From Lachnospiraceae bacterium (GTDB lineage: Bacteria > Bacillota > Clostridia > Lachnospirales > Lachnospiraceae), in NCBI GenBank assembly GCA_022766245.1, contig JALEPL010000003.1, positions 1-37,983 of the forward strand: a DNA stretch of 37,983 nucleotides, written 5' to 3'. Below, in pieces: positions 8,027-15,972 of this stretch. Made by a program: the position numbers and the translations under genes. Below the pieces are notes generated by a model. That model did not search any database. It saw nothing but the letters and a program-made list of their open reading frames with translations, and was not told where the DNA came from. Position 1 is the stretch's first letter. Every line of letters begins with the position of its first letter.

Positions 8027-9103
8027 CTACCGTATCCTGCCTCCGCCAGCCACATAATCCCCATCATACAGCACCAAGGCCTGTCCCGGAGTAGCCGCCC
8101 GAACCGGCTCCTCGAAATGACAGCAAATCTGATCCTCGCCGGTGCGCTCCACCCGGCACATACTGCCTTTGTGTCCGTAGCGGATCTTTCCCAGCAGACG
8201 GATCCCATCCGGGAAATCGGGCAAAGCCATGAAATGCACATGATCGGCCACCACGGTGTCTGTAAACACATCCTCTGCTCCGCCAATCACCACTTCATTG
8301 GTTTCCGGGCGGATTTCTGTCACAAATGCCCGCTGACCGAAAGCCAGATTCAATCCTCTTCTCTGGCCAATGGTGTAATGGGTGATACCCTTGTGCCGGC
8401 CTAAAATCTCTCCCTGAGGAGACACGAAGTTTCCGGGACCGGGCACATTTCCCTCCATCTCCCTCTCAATAAATGCGGCATAATCGTGATCCGGGATAAA
8501 GCAGATTTCCTGACTGTCCTTTTTGTGGGCTACTGTAAGTCCAATCTCCTCCGCAATTCGGCGTATCTCGTCCTTGTGATAAGCTCCCACCGGCATCAGT
8601 GTGTGAGAAAGCTGTTCCTGGGTGAGATTGTACAGAGCATAGGTCTGATCCTTCTCCGCCGTCACTGATTTTGCTATGGCATATCTGCCATTTTCTAACT
8701 GCTCCACCCGGGCGTAATGTCCGGTGGCAATATAATCAGCCCCGATTTCTAAGCTGCGCTGCAACAAAGACTCCCATTTCACATAGCGGTTGCAGGCGAT
8801 GCATGGATTCGGCGTGCGTCCCGCCAGATATTCCCGCACGAAATAGTCCATCACATTCGCCCGGAACTCCCGTTTAAAGTTCATCACATAGTAGGGAATG
8901 TCCAACCGTTCTGCCACCCTTCTGGCATCGTCCACCGCACTGAGTCCGCAGCAGCCGCCATTTTCCTCCATGGCAGTCTCATCCTCGTCCTGCCAGATCT
9001 GCATGGTAACACCGATTACATCATATCCCTGTTCTTTTAAAAGATAGGCTGCCACGGAGGAATCCACGCCTCCGGACATGCCCACCACTACTTTTTTCTT
9101 CAT
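8027..9103 (-). CDS. mnmA: tRNA-specific 2-thiouridylase MnmA
   Basis: 358 residues with the PP-loop GMSGGVDSS (8-16), the catalytic cysteine C104 in NPCIACN and the second cysteine C201 in [11 protein letters not shown], followed by the TIGQRRGLN block. It thiolates U34 of tRNA-Lys, -Glu and -Gln using ATP and a persulfide sulfur. The cysteine desulfurase 182 bases upstream on the same strand is the likely sulfur donor, as with the YrvO-MnmA pair of Bacillus subtilis. RBS AGAGG precedes the ATG. A large palindrome sits in the gap upstream. Length and motifs are complete. Confidence 0.96.
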   Translation of the reverse strand: MKKKVVVGMSGGVDSSVAAYLLKEQGYDVIGVTMQIWQDEDETAMEENGGCCGLSAVDDARRVAERLDIPYYVMNFKREFRANVMDYFVREYLAGRTPNPCIACNRYVKWESLLQRSLEIGADYIATGHYARVEQLENGRYAIAKSVTAEKDQTYALYNLTQEQLSHTLMPVGAYHKDEIRRIAEEIGLTVAHKKDSQEICFIPDHDYAAFIEREMEGNVPGPGNFVSPQGEILGRHKGITHYTIGQRRGLNLAFGQRAFVTEIRPETNEVVIGGAEDVFTDTVVADHVHFMALPDFPDGIRLLGKIRYGHKGSMCRVERTGEDQICCHFEEPVRAATPGQALVLYDGDYVAGGGRIR

Positions 9104-9144
9104 CTGATACCTCTTTATATGTTACGTAACTATTCAGAACCAAG

Positions 9145-9254
9145 GCAATTTTCATAAAATTGCGAATCTGTTCAGAGCCAAACCTGAAAACAAGTTTTCA
9201 AGTTGACGCAGCAGTCACCAAAGCTTATGCGATCATCGGCTTTGGCTCTGAACA
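9145..9254. repeat. intergenic inverted repeats between cysteine desulfurase and mnmA
   Basis: A small hairpin GCAATTTT-cat-AAAATTGC (9145-9163) is followed by a perfect 14-bp inverted repeat, TGTTCAGAGCCAAA (9169-9182) and TTTGGCTCTGAACA (9241-9254), enclosing 58 bases. The words CGTAACTATTCAG and ATCTGTTCAG here relate it to the family A repeats elsewhere in the window. It could act as an RNA structure in the leader of mnmA or simply be a mobile repeat. Confidence 0.6.
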
Positions 9255-9285
9255 ATTACCATGATACTGACTTTGCAGGGGCAAG

Positions 9286-10491
9286 TCAAGATGCCTCGCC
9301 CCGCAGAATCGAGATATTTTCTGCCATTTTTTTCACCGTGAAATCAATCTGCTCCTTTGTGATGGTTTCGTTTAGGGTAAGACGGATTGCCCCACGGCAA
9401 AGCTCCTCCGGTATTCCCATGGCAGTCAGCACATGGGATGGCTTTGCATCTCCACTGCTGCATGCAGATCCGGCAGAGGCACAGATGCCATCTGCATCCA
9501 GCATCACCAAGAGATTCCCACCTTCAATTCCTGCAAAGCAGAAATCAGCATTGTTTGGCAGTCGGTTATTCCGGCTTCCGTTAAGTCTACAGTCCGGAAT
9601 GGTATTTAGAATCTGATTAATCAGGTAATCACGCAGGCTGCTTTCCTTGGTCATCCGCTGCTGCAGTGACTTCATAGCCAGTTCCACTGCTTTTCCCATC
9701 CCCACGATACCAGGTACATTTTCTGTTCCGGCCCGCACATGACGCTCCTGTCCGCCTCCGTGAATCAGAGGCGGAATCCGCTTGTTTTCCCGCACATACA
9801 GAAATCCCACTCCTTTTGGCCCCCGGAACTTATGGGCACTGGCGCTGAGCATATCAATATTCTGCAGCTTTACCTGAATGGGAATCTGGGCAAAGGCCTG
9901 AACTGCATCCGTGTGAAAGGGAATCCCATAGTGACGGGCGATGGCTCCGATCCGGGTAATAGGCTGTATGGTTCCCATCTCATTGTTTGCCGCCATCACG
10001 GATATTAAAATCGTATCCGGGCGAATCGAACGCCGTAACTGTTCTAAGGACACCATTCCCCATTCATCCACATCCAGATAGGTGATATCATAACCATTTT
10101 GTTCTAAATATTCGCAGGTCCGCAGTATGGCATGATGTTCAATTTTGCTGGTGATAATATGATTACCCCGAAATCCTAATCCCTCTGCCACGCCCCGCAG
10201 CGCCCAGTTATCAGACTCGCTTCCACCGGCCGTAAAATATATTTCCCGGGGCATCGCCCCAATCGCATCCGCAATGAGTTCACGCACTTCTTCTATGGCA
10301 TTCTTACTCTTTTGTCCCAGATCATAGGTGGCCGATGGATTGCCATACCGGTTCTCATAAAAGGGAAGCATGGCTTCGATTACCTCCGGCGATGTGGGTG
10401 TGGTGGCAGCATTGTCCAGATAGATCAGCCTCGGTACAACCGGATTATCGTTATCGTTCCTATTTATTAAATGGTTCCAATCTTCTTTCAT
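9286..10491 (-). CDS. cysteine desulfurase (IscS/NifS family, YrvO-like)
   Basis: 401-residue PLP enzyme of aminotransferase class V. LDNAATTP (25-32) opens the fold, the PLP lysine is K221 in SASAHKF, and the persulfide cysteine C344 lies in SAGSACSSGDA. It converts cysteine to alanine and passes sulfur to acceptors; the next gene on this strand is mnmA, so tRNA thiolation is the probable sink. The start at 10491 is chosen because GGGAGG lies six bases upstream; a longer frame to 10692 would overlap the divergent flippase gene. The C-terminal cysteine loop is of the IscS type with SSGD. Confidence 0.93.
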   Translation of the reverse strand: MKEDWNHLINRNDNDNPVVPRLIYLDNAATTPTSPEVIEAMLPFYENRYGNPSATYDLGQKSKNAIEEVRELIADAIGAMPREIYFTAGGSESDNWALRGVAEGLGFRGNHIITSKIEHHAILRTCEYLEQNGYDITYLDVDEWGMVSLEQLRRSIRPDTILISVMAANNEMGTIQPITRIGAIARHYGIPFHTDAVQAFAQIPIQVKLQNIDMLSASAHKFRGPKGVGFLYVRENKRIPPLIHGGGQERHVRAGTENVPGIVGMGKAVELAMKSLQQRMTKESSLRDYLINQILNTIPDCRLNGSRNNRLPNNADFCFAGIEGGNLLVMLDADGICASAGSACSSGDAKPSHVLTAMGIPEELCRGAIRLTLNETITKEQIDFTVKKMAENISILRGEAS

Positions 10492-10540
10492 AGAATCCTC
10501 CCAAAAGGCATATACTTCAAAAAAAGCCACGAGGTGTCCC

Positions 10541-11860
10541 TTGCGTATTCCCCAGCTGACAAATAAGCTATTACATAATCCTTTAATAGGCGGTACACTT
10601 CTTTTGACCCTCACCGGTCTTTTGAGCAAGGTCATAGGCTTTTTCTTTAAAATATTCCTCTCCCGCACAATCGGTGCAGAAGGAGTGGGCATCTATCAAC
10701 TGATTTTTCCTGTTTATGCCATGGGCATTGCCTTTTCTGCTTCCGGCATCCAGACTGCCATTTCCCGAAACGTGGCAGCTGCCTCAGGCAAACCCGGATC
10801 CGCACATCCCATACAATACCTGTACGCCGGGCTCTTCCTATCCCTGATTCTGTCCCTTTTGGCCGAACTACCTATTTACTTTTTTTCCGATGAACTGGCA
10901 CTTACCATTTTAGACGAGCCGCGATGCAGCAGTCTGCTGCGCATTGTATCCTACGCGCTGCCCTTTGCCTGTGTCCACTCCTGTGTCAACGGCTATTATT
11001 ACGGGCAAAAAAAGACAGCCATTCCGGCTGTCACCCAACTGGCGGAGCAATGTGTCCGCGTATTCTCTGCATATATTCTGGTGGAAATCTGCCTGGAAAA
11101 ACAGTTGAAAATCACTCCGGCCCTTGCAGTATGGGGAATCGTCTGTGGCGAGATTGCCTCCATGCTGATTTCTCTGACCTGTCTGCGGCTGCAAAAGCTG
11201 CGCCGGGGATTTTGCCATGCTCTTCGCAGTGTGGCTGTGTTTGCGGTTCCGCTCACAGCCAACCATGTCACCTATCACGCATTTTCCAGCGTGGAGGCCA
11301 TTCTGATTCCCTTGCAGTTAAAAGCCTTCGGCTATAGTAACTCCGATGCACTAAGCGTCTTTGGTATCCTCACCGGCATGGCTATGCCCATGATTCTATT
11401 CCCCAGCGCACTGACCAACTCCGTATCCGTGCTTCTGATGCCTACCATCTCTGAGGCAGTGGCAAAAAAGGATCTGGCTCTGGTTCGCAAAGCCACCCAA
11501 AAAACAATTATTTACTGTCTGCTGCTAGGCTTTGCCTGCACTGGATTTTTCCTGCTGACCGGAGGCTTTATCGGACAGTATATTTTCCACAACACCTTAG
11601 CCGGGAATTTCATCCGTATTCTGGGCTGGATCTGTCCCTTCCTCTATCTGGCTACTACACTTTCCTCCATCCTGCACGGGCTGGGAAAACCTGCCACTGC
11701 ATTCTACATTAATCTGGGAGGATGTACGCTGCGAATCCTCTGCATCCTACTATTGATTCCCTCCTTCGGTATCCGCAGCTATCTCTATTCCATGCTGGCC
11801 AGCCAGCTACTGGTAGCGGGGCTGTGTATTAAATTCAGCACCAGGCCGGATTTTTCGTAA
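10541..11860 (+). CDS. SpoVB/MurJ-type polysaccharide flippase
   Basis: 439-residue integral membrane protein with about 12-14 hydrophobic segments, beginning LIGGTLLLTLTGLLSKVIGF and carrying FKIFLSRTIGAEGVGIYQL, the characteristic opening of SpoVB/YtgP family members of the MOP superfamily. Relatives flip lipid-linked cell-wall precursors; SpoVB acts in spore cortex formation. It is shorter than Bacillus SpoVB (about 518 residues), with a short cytoplasmic C-terminus. The start is TTG at 10541, supported by GAGGTG at an appropriate distance. It is divergent from the cysteine desulfurase with only 49 bases between start codons, so the promoters must overlap or lie in coding sequence. Confidence 0.88.
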   Translation: MRIPQLTNKLLHNPLIGGTLLLTLTGLLSKVIGFFFKIFLSRTIGAEGVGIYQLIFPVYAMGIAFSASGIQTAISRNVAAASGKPGSAHPIQYLYAGLFLSLILSLLAELPIYFFSDELALTILDEPRCSSLLRIVSYALPFACVHSCVNGYYYGQKKTAIPAVTQLAEQCVRVFSAYILVEICLEKQLKITPALAVWGIVCGEIASMLISLTCLRLQKLRRGFCHALRSVAVFAVPLTANHVTYHAFSSVEAILIPLQLKAFGYSNSDALSVFGILTGMAMPMILFPSALTNSVSVLLMPTISEAVAKKDLALVRKATQKTIIYCLLLGFACTGFFLLTGGFIGQYIFHNTLAGNFIRILGWICPFLYLATTLSSILHGLGKPATAFYINLGGCTLRILCILLLIPSFGIRSYLYSMLASQLLVAGLCIKFSTRPDFS

Positions 11861-11880
11861 CTATTTTTATGAAAAATTTC

Positions 11881-11907
11881 GTATCTGTGAAGGCGCTGAA
11901 CAGATAC
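11881..11907. repeat. family A dispersed palindrome
   Basis: GTATCTGT and ACAGATAC form a perfect 8-bp inverted repeat around GAAGGCGCTGA, preceded by a CGTAACTA word. It lies between the flippase gene and the unknown gene at 11931. The same core recurs at 18068, 29518, 31955 and 33146. Confidence 0.65.
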
Positions 11908-11930
11908 AATATTTCCCTGGCTCTGAATCG

Positions 11931-12335
11931 TTATAAAAGCGGGGCAATTACTGCATCAAACATACAGCTCATGCCTTCCTCAAAAATCTCCTGATACGTC
12001 TTGTGGAACGTATATGCGATCTCCTTCGCCCGTTCCGGAGCTAACTCAAAAATACCAAATGCAGCTTCGTAGATTTCCGGATTCTTGTCATAAAACGCTT
12101 CTGTCATGGCCTCATCAAAGGCAAACCGTGCAGCCTGAGACAAATGCTCCATAAAATCCGCTTTGTTTACTTTTTCTACATAGGACTTTTCAAAAATATC
12201 CAATCCCTCTTTTTTCACCAGTTCCTCCAAGCCTTCCTTCATATCATCGTAGGTCATGGGCTTGAAGTTGTCCATAAAAAATGCATCAAATGCTTCCTTG
12301 TTGGGGAAAGCCTGTAATAAATCGAATTCTTCCAT
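11931..12335 (-). CDS. hypothetical acidic helical protein
   Basis: 134 residues, acidic, without membrane segments, cysteine-poor and predicted largely helical. It starts MEEFDLLQAFPNKEAFDAFF and ends in a hydrophobic CMFDAVIAPLL. I do not recognise a domain. An AAAGGA lies about 13 bases before the ATG at 12335, farther than ideal. Codon use resembles the neighbours, the composition is protein-like and no overlapping frame competes, so it is probably real. It is flanked by family A and family B repeats and may be expressed alone. Confidence 0.65.
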   Translation of the reverse strand: MEEFDLLQAFPNKEAFDAFFMDNFKPMTYDDMKEGLEELVKKEGLDIFEKSYVEKVNKADFMEHLSQAARFAFDEAMTEAFYDKNPEIYEAAFGIFELAPERAKEIAYTFHKTYQEIFEEGMSCMFDAVIAPLL

Positions 12336-12369
12336 GTTTTCTCATAATTCCTTTCGTATTTCATTTTTA

Positions 12370-12419
12370 TTTTGCTATCTATCCACTTTTTCACGGCATC
12401 CGCAGTAAATACGTATGCC
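12370..12419. repeat. family B repeat, partial copy (inverted orientation)
   Basis: GGCATCCGCAGTAAATACG then TATGCC matches, in reverse orientation, the elements at 31865 and 33059. The left part, TTTGCTATCTATCC, is a degenerate form of their right part. Confidence 0.6.
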
Positions 12420-12438
12420 TGCTGTATAGTTGCACGTT

Positions 12439-12732
12439 TTATACTGCATGCAGCATGATACGGGATCTGGTGGATGTCTCCATGTGGTCTAAAATTTTTC
12501 TGGCTCTGGAATACTGAGTGCGATGGGTGCGGATTACACACACTTCTCTGGCTCCCTTATATTCCTCCCTCTTCAAAAATGGTACTCTCTGCCAGTTCTG
12601 GGTAAAGGGTATCTCATATGCAATAAACATGTGCATCAGTTCATTGCTCACCACCGGATTCGTGGTGCGGCACAGTTCGATATCCTTGTCAATATGCTTT
12701 CCCAGTGTCTTTGGTTTTCTCTTTGCTGCCAT
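12439..12732 (-). CDS. hypothetical small basic protein downstream of XRE gene
   Basis: 97 residues, basic at the N-terminus (MAAKRKPKTLGKHIDKD) and rich in Arg, His and Thr; no domain recognised. GGGAGG sits eight bases before the ATG, a strong RBS, and the gene begins 44 bases after the XRE regulator, so the two are probably one transcript. The arrangement suggests a regulator/effector pair, but the protein does not resemble HigB or RelE toxins. The stop lies close to a family B repeat, so its natural C-terminus may have been altered. Confidence 0.6.
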   Translation of the reverse strand: MAAKRKPKTLGKHIDKDIELCRTTNPVVSNELMHMFIAYEIPFTQNWQRVPFLKREEYKGAREVCVIRTHRTQYSRARKILDHMETSTRSRIMLHAV

Positions 12733-12776
12733 GTAAAAATCCTCCCTTAGTATAATATGTGTTGACAGTATGTTTG

Positions 12777-13025
12777 TTAGAAAATCCCTGTCACATCATC
12801 TGTCACCGTAATCTGCAATTTTTTTCCCATACATCCTGCTACCTTCACCAGAAAATCCAGACTGGGATTGTAATCTCCGCTCTCCAAACGCGAAATATTG
12901 GACTTTTTCGTTCCTGCCCTCTCCGCTAAGACCTCCTGTGTCAGATGCAGTTCCTTCCTTGTTTCCTTCAGCTGACGCACCACATCGGCGCGGGCTGCGG
13001 GACGTCCCTTATTATTTGTTTTCAT
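12777..13025 (-). CDS. XRE-family HTH transcriptional regulator (HigA-like)
   Basis: 82 residues. The HTH spans about 25-60: LHLTQEVLAERAGTKKSNIS followed by RLESGDYNPSLDFL, and the tail GKKLQITVTD is typical of HigA/XRE antitoxins. GGAG precedes the ATG at 13025. A perfect 26-bp palindrome 70 bases upstream overlaps the promoter, which predicts autorepression. No toxin gene is found upstream, where HigB would normally be; the 97-residue protein downstream is the only candidate partner. Confidence 0.85.
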   Translation of the reverse strand: MKTNNKGRPAARADVVRQLKETRKELHLTQEVLAERAGTKKSNISRLESGDYNPSLDFLVKVAGCMGKKLQITVTDDVTGIF

Positions 13026-13094
13026 TTCTGCTACTCCGCTTCACTTCTTTACACCTTTCCCTGTTTATGCTTTTCTGATTTCTTCTCACTTCTA

Positions 13095-13125
13095 AAAAGT
13101 TATCATATATGATAACTTTTGTCAA
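13095..13125 (-). promoter_or_regulatory. palindromic operator overlapping the XRE promoter
   Basis: AAAAGTTATC (13095-13104) and GATAACTTTT (13111-13120) form a perfect 26-bp palindrome with the self-complementary centre ATATAT. On the minus strand a TTGACA -35 box (13120-13125) abuts it, so the palindrome fills the spacer and -10 region. This is the expected position for autorepression by the XRE protein. The -10 itself is weak. Confidence 0.75.
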
Positions 13126-13252
13126 TCAATAAGTCTGTCTTAGCTCTGCAAGGAGCGGGACTGGAGCCTCGAAGAGGCGACGAGTGCGCATGTGAGTGTA
13201 GGGCTGTGAATAGTAACGAAAAGAAAAAGAAAAAGATATGCAAAAATTTCTC

Positions 13253-13281
13253 TTGCCAAATCAAATAAAATATGATATGAT
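13253..13281 (+). promoter_or_regulatory. promoter of tRNA-Leu
   Basis: TTGCCA (13253-13258) and TATGAT (13276-13281) are 17 bp apart, ending 29 bases before the tRNA 5' end. Confidence 0.7.
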
Positions 13282-13310
13282 ACCGTTTGTTCGAGTGATT
13301 ACGAACATTC

Positions 13311-13394
13311 GCCGGTGTGTCGGAATTGGCAGACGAGGCAGACTCAAAATCTGTTGGTGGCAACATCGTATGGGTTCAAGTCCCATCACCGGCA
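13311..13394 (+). tRNA. tRNA-Leu (anticodon CAA)
   Basis: An 84-base class II tRNA. The acceptor stem GCCGGTG pairs with CACCGGC, discriminator A at 13394; CCA is not encoded. The anticodon stem GCAGA/TCTGT encloses the loop CTCAAAA, giving CAA, which reads UUG. A long variable arm and GGGTTCAAGTCCC T-arm complete it. Confidence 0.95.
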
Positions 13395-13407
13395 TTGTTA
13401 TTTAGAG

Positions 13408-13455
13408 AATATTAGAAAGAGAGCCGCCAGTATTGGCAGCTCTCTTTCTAATATT
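13408..13455. terminator. strong hairpin between tRNA-Leu and the RelE remnant
   Basis: A perfect 17-bp stem (AATATTAGAAAGAGAGC with its complement) encloses a second small GCCA/TGGC stem. It follows the tRNA by 14 bases and contains the last codons of the convergent toxin remnant, so it probably terminates transcription from both sides. Confidence 0.8.
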
Positions 13456-13621
13456 TATTATATATTTCTCCTCTATTACCAGCATCTATGACAATAACAA
13501 TTAACTCACCATTATCAATAGTGTAGATTATTCTATAATCTCCAACACGTAATCGAAGCAAATCACTGTGCCCCTTTAGTTTCTTAATATCCTCCCCATT
13601 TGGTAACATTTCGATAGCGTT
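13448..13621 (-). pseudogene. RelE/ParE-family toxin, C-terminal fragment
   Basis: Translation upstream of the TAG at 13448-13450 gives 57 residues: NAIEMLPNGEDIKKLKGH, then LRLRVGDYRIIYTI and a C-terminus VIDAGNRGEIYNKY. This is the second half of a RelE-type mRNA interferase, with the conserved RVGDYRIIY strand and the Arg/Tyr C-terminus. The N-terminal half and start codon are missing. The fragment overlaps, in another frame, the 3' end of the antitoxin gene, so one deletion removed the antitoxin tail and the toxin head. Confidence 0.75.
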
Positions 13622-13794
13622 ATACTTTCTTTATCCTCATCTGGCGCATTCTCGTAATTTTCTATCATTCTTTGACAAAAAATATCGTCAGCCTCCTCGT
13701 CTGCTGCTACACCCTGCACATAGGCTAAAACATAGCCCATTTTATAATCTGGTATGCTGTCTAGTAATTCAACTATTCTCTCTTTATTGCTCAT
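13576..13794 (-). CDS. RelB-like antitoxin, 3' end altered by deletion
   Basis: 72 residues from the ATG at 13794, which has GGAGG nine bases upstream. MSNKERIVELLDSIPDYKMG and the following VLAYVQG resemble small antitoxins that precede RelE toxins in Lachnospiraceae. The natural-looking sequence runs to DEDKESITL; the last dozen residues are read out of frame from toxin DNA. It may still be made and bind its operator or related toxins, but has no intact partner here. Confidence 0.6.
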   Translation of the reverse strand: MSNKERIVELLDSIPDYKMGYVLAYVQGVAADEEADDIFCQRMIENYENAPDEDKESITLSKCYQMGRILRN

Positions 13795-13946
13795 AATTCG
13801 ATGCCTCCATTTCACATATATACTACATACACTGTACTTTGTTTATTCAATATTCTTGCTAAAAGATTATCATCAAATACCTATTTATGCAATACATTTA
13901 ATATGCATCTCTTACCATCTATGGTAACATTTTAGTGCAGAAAACA

Positions 13947-14008
13947 GCCGCCACAGACCCTCCAAAGTAAAAGGAAACTCTTACCATGAAAATCGGTTCT
14001 GTGACGGC
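13947..14008 (-). terminator. likely terminator of lysA
   Basis: On the minus strand GCCGTCACAGA pairs with TCTGTGGCGGC (one G-T wobble) around a loop of about 40 bases, followed by TGTTTTC. It begins 29 bases after the lysA stop. The loop is longer than usual, so this may instead be an intergenic repeat. Confidence 0.45.
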
Positions 14009-14036
14009 TTTTCTTATACTTTCTACATAACAATCT

Positions 14037-15320
14037 TTACTGCTTCTCCGGGTGCTTCATATTCTTCAATATATCAAAACAGTCAAAAGTAGCAAAGTAA
14101 TCGTCCGGTGTCTCTGCCCGGCGGATCATCTGTACGGAGCCATCCTCTTTTAATAGCAGCTCTGCAGACTTTAACTTTCCGTTGTAATTATATCCCATGG
14201 AATATCCGTGGGCACCAGTGTCGTGAATCACCAGATAGTCTCCCATGTCGATCTTCGGAAGCATACGATCCACGGCAAACTTGTCATTGTTCTCGCAAAG
14301 AGAACCGGTCACATCATACTTGTGGTCACAGGGAGCATCCTCCTTCCCCAGCACTGTGATGTGATGGTAAGAGCCATACATAGCGGGACGCATGAGATTG
14401 ACTGCGCAGGCATCCACCCCGATGTATTCCTTGTGAGTGTGCTTCTCATGGATGGCCTGAGTCACCAGACATCCGTAAGGAGCCAGCATGAAACGACCCA
14501 TCTCTGTAAAGATAGCCACATCGTCCATTCCTGCCGGAACTAAAATCTCCTCATATACCTTTCGGACACCCTCACCGATGGCATAGATATCATTTGGTGT
14601 CTGATCCGGTGTGTAAGCGACTCCAACTCCGCCGGAAAGATTGATAAACTTAATATCACAGCCCACCTCATTTTTCAGCTTTACAGCCACCTCAAACAGC
14701 TGCTTTGCCAGCATGGGATAATACTCGTTGGTCACGGTGTTGCTGGCTAAAAATGCATGAATACCAAAATTCTTTGCGCCTTTTTCCTTCAGCACTTTAA
14801 AGCCCTCGAAAAGCTGCTCTGTGGTGAAACCATACTTGGCATCCCCCGGGTTGTCCATGATACCATTGCTCATCTTGAACACGCCGCCCGGATTGTAACG
14901 GCAGCTGATGGTCTCAGGAATCTTTCCAATGGTCTTTTCCAGAAAATCAATATGGGTAAAATCATCCAGGTTGATGATAGCGCCAATCTCATCCGCAAAC
15001 TTAAACTCATTGGCCGGTGTATCATTGGACGAAAACATAATGTGACTTCCGTCAAATCCCTGGGAGTCTGCCAGCATCAGCTCCGTGATGGATGCGCAGT
15101 CACATCCACAGTCGTATTCCTTTAAGATATTCAAAATAAACGGATTGGGAGTTGCCTTCACCGCAAAATACTCGCGAAATCCCGGATTCCATGAAAAGGC
15201 TTCCTTTACTGCCTGGGCATTCTTACGGATTCCTGCCTCATCATAGAGATGGAATGGTGTTGGATAAGTCTTTACGATCTCCTCGATCTGCGCCTTTGTT
15301 ACAAATGGTTCCTTCTTCAT
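14037..15320 (-). CDS. lysA: diaminopimelate decarboxylase
   Basis: 427-residue fold-III PLP decarboxylase. K55 in YFAVKATPNPF is the PLP lysine; SGGVGVAY is the phosphate loop; SLCENNDKFAVDR supplies the Cys-Glu pair from the partner subunit; the C-terminal MGYNYNG block follows. It converts meso-diaminopimelate to lysine, the last step of lysine synthesis. The variant with TPNPFIL and the C-terminal RRAETPDDYFATF is common in Clostridia. The start at 15320 follows AAGGAG. A consensus promoter with an inverted repeat over the -35 lies just upstream. Monocistronic by spacing. Confidence 0.92.
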   Translation of the reverse strand: MKKEPFVTKAQIEEIVKTYPTPFHLYDEAGIRKNAQAVKEAFSWNPGFREYFAVKATPNPFILNILKEYDCGCDCASITELMLADSQGFDGSHIMFSSNDTPANEFKFADEIGAIINLDDFTHIDFLEKTIGKIPETISCRYNPGGVFKMSNGIMDNPGDAKYGFTTEQLFEGFKVLKEKGAKNFGIHAFLASNTVTNEYYPMLAKQLFEVAVKLKNEVGCDIKFINLSGGVGVAYTPDQTPNDIYAIGEGVRKVYEEILVPAGMDDVAIFTEMGRFMLAPYGCLVTQAIHEKHTHKEYIGVDACAVNLMRPAMYGSYHHITVLGKEDAPCDHKYDVTGSLCENNDKFAVDRMLPKIDMGDYLVIHDTGAHGYSMGYNYNGKLKSAELLLKEDGSVQMIRRAETPDDYFATFDCFDILKNMKHPEKQ

Positions 15321-15351
15321 AATTTATCTCCTTAGTTGAAATCTATCCCCT

Positions 15352-15390
15352 ATTCTAGAAGTGAAACCGTGGCTTGTCAACCCCGGTTTC
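15352..15390 (-). promoter_or_regulatory. lysA promoter with overlapping inverted repeat
   Basis: On the minus strand TTGACA (15375-15380) and TAGAAT (15352-15357) are 17 bp apart, 31 bases before the lysA ATG. GAAACCG (15363-15369) and CGGTTTC (15384-15390) form an inverted repeat centred over the -35, a plausible repressor site. Confidence 0.8.
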
Positions 15391-15408
15391 GCTCATAACT
15401 GCATAATA

Positions 15409-15489
15409 ACGTTACTATTCACAGCCGATATGGATTCACAGACAGACTCGTCATGCTCGCATGTAAGAGACTGTCTGCGAATAGTTACA
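15409..15489. repeat. intergenic palindrome with GTTACTATTCACAG end
   Basis: GTTACTATTCACAG near 15409 faces TGCGAATAGTTAC ending at 15488, with inner arms CAGACAGACTC-type / GAGACTGTCTG. The same GTTACTATTCACAGCC word occurs in reverse at 13202-13216. It is part of, or related to, the family A intergenic repeats. Confidence 0.5.
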
Positions 15490-15539
15490 TTAAAACACCG
15501 ACAGTAATTTGCATATTTTTTCTGTGCACCCATCCTCCC

Positions 15540-15850
15540 CTAATTAAGCGGAATAGTGGTCTCGGTATTATCCACACCATCGCATCCTAACAGTACTCCG
15601 TCAAAGTCTGCCTGACGAGCCTGCGGCACCAGATAGGGACCGGTTACATCATAGTAGAACGGGATAAATACCAATTCCGCACCGGCTGAAACCATCTTGT
15701 TAACTGATTGGTATAATCTACATCTGTCATAGTTGCCACGGATTCCTCCGCAACTACCTCAACTCCTAAATCCTGACAGGATGCATAAAATGCATCTCTC
15801 AAGCCGGCAGAGTATGTGTCAGCGGAACAGTACACAATACCTGTTGCAGA
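15540..15850 (-). pseudogene. amino-acid ABC transporter substrate-binding protein, internal fragment
   Basis: Two minus-strand frames together give about 100 residues of a LivK-type periplasmic binding protein: GIVYCSADTYSAGL, then DVDYTNQLT, then after a one-base frameshift near 15700 KMVSAGAELVFIPFYYDV and ADFDGVLLGCDGVDNTETT. Both ends of the roughly 390-residue protein are missing and the fragment ends at TAG (15540-15542). It has no start or RBS, and sits between the terminator of the histidine kinase operon and the lysA promoter region. A clear relic. Confidence 0.7.
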
Positions 15851-15854
15851 ATGA

Positions 15855-15892
15855 AGCAAAAAAGAAAAGCGCATAGACTTTCGTCTACACGC
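15855..15892 (-). terminator. rho-independent terminator of the two-component operon
   Basis: On the minus strand GCGTGTAGAC-GAAA-GTCTATGCGC, a GNRA-capped stem with two mismatched pairs, is followed by TTTTCTTTTTT. It lies about 80 bases after the kinase stop. Confidence 0.85.
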
Positions 15893-15972
15893 CTTTGTAT
15901 TTTTTGCTTCGTTCAATTTTTATACATTGTAATATGCTTCTTTTCATTTGTCAACCCGATAGTTGTAATTTT

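Noticed and set aside
9183-9254. Riboswitch upstream of mnmA
   Set aside because: The structure is a simple long palindrome related to dispersed repeats, with no recognised aptamer core.
10492-10692. N-terminal extension of the cysteine desulfurase
   Set aside because: No RBS at the upstream start; it overlaps the flippase gene, while the ATG at 10491 has a strong RBS and fits the family length.
12254-12541. Alternative minus-strand frame of 95 codons
   Set aside because: It overlaps both better-supported genes and reads through a family B repeat; no RBS.
13103-13366. Minus-strand frame of 87 codons
   Set aside because: Runs antisense through tRNA-Leu and its promoter; low-complexity translation.
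15644-15916. Stand-alone 90-residue gene
   Set aside because: Its start lies in the kinase terminator region and only an internal part matches a substrate-binding protein, so it is treated as a relic.
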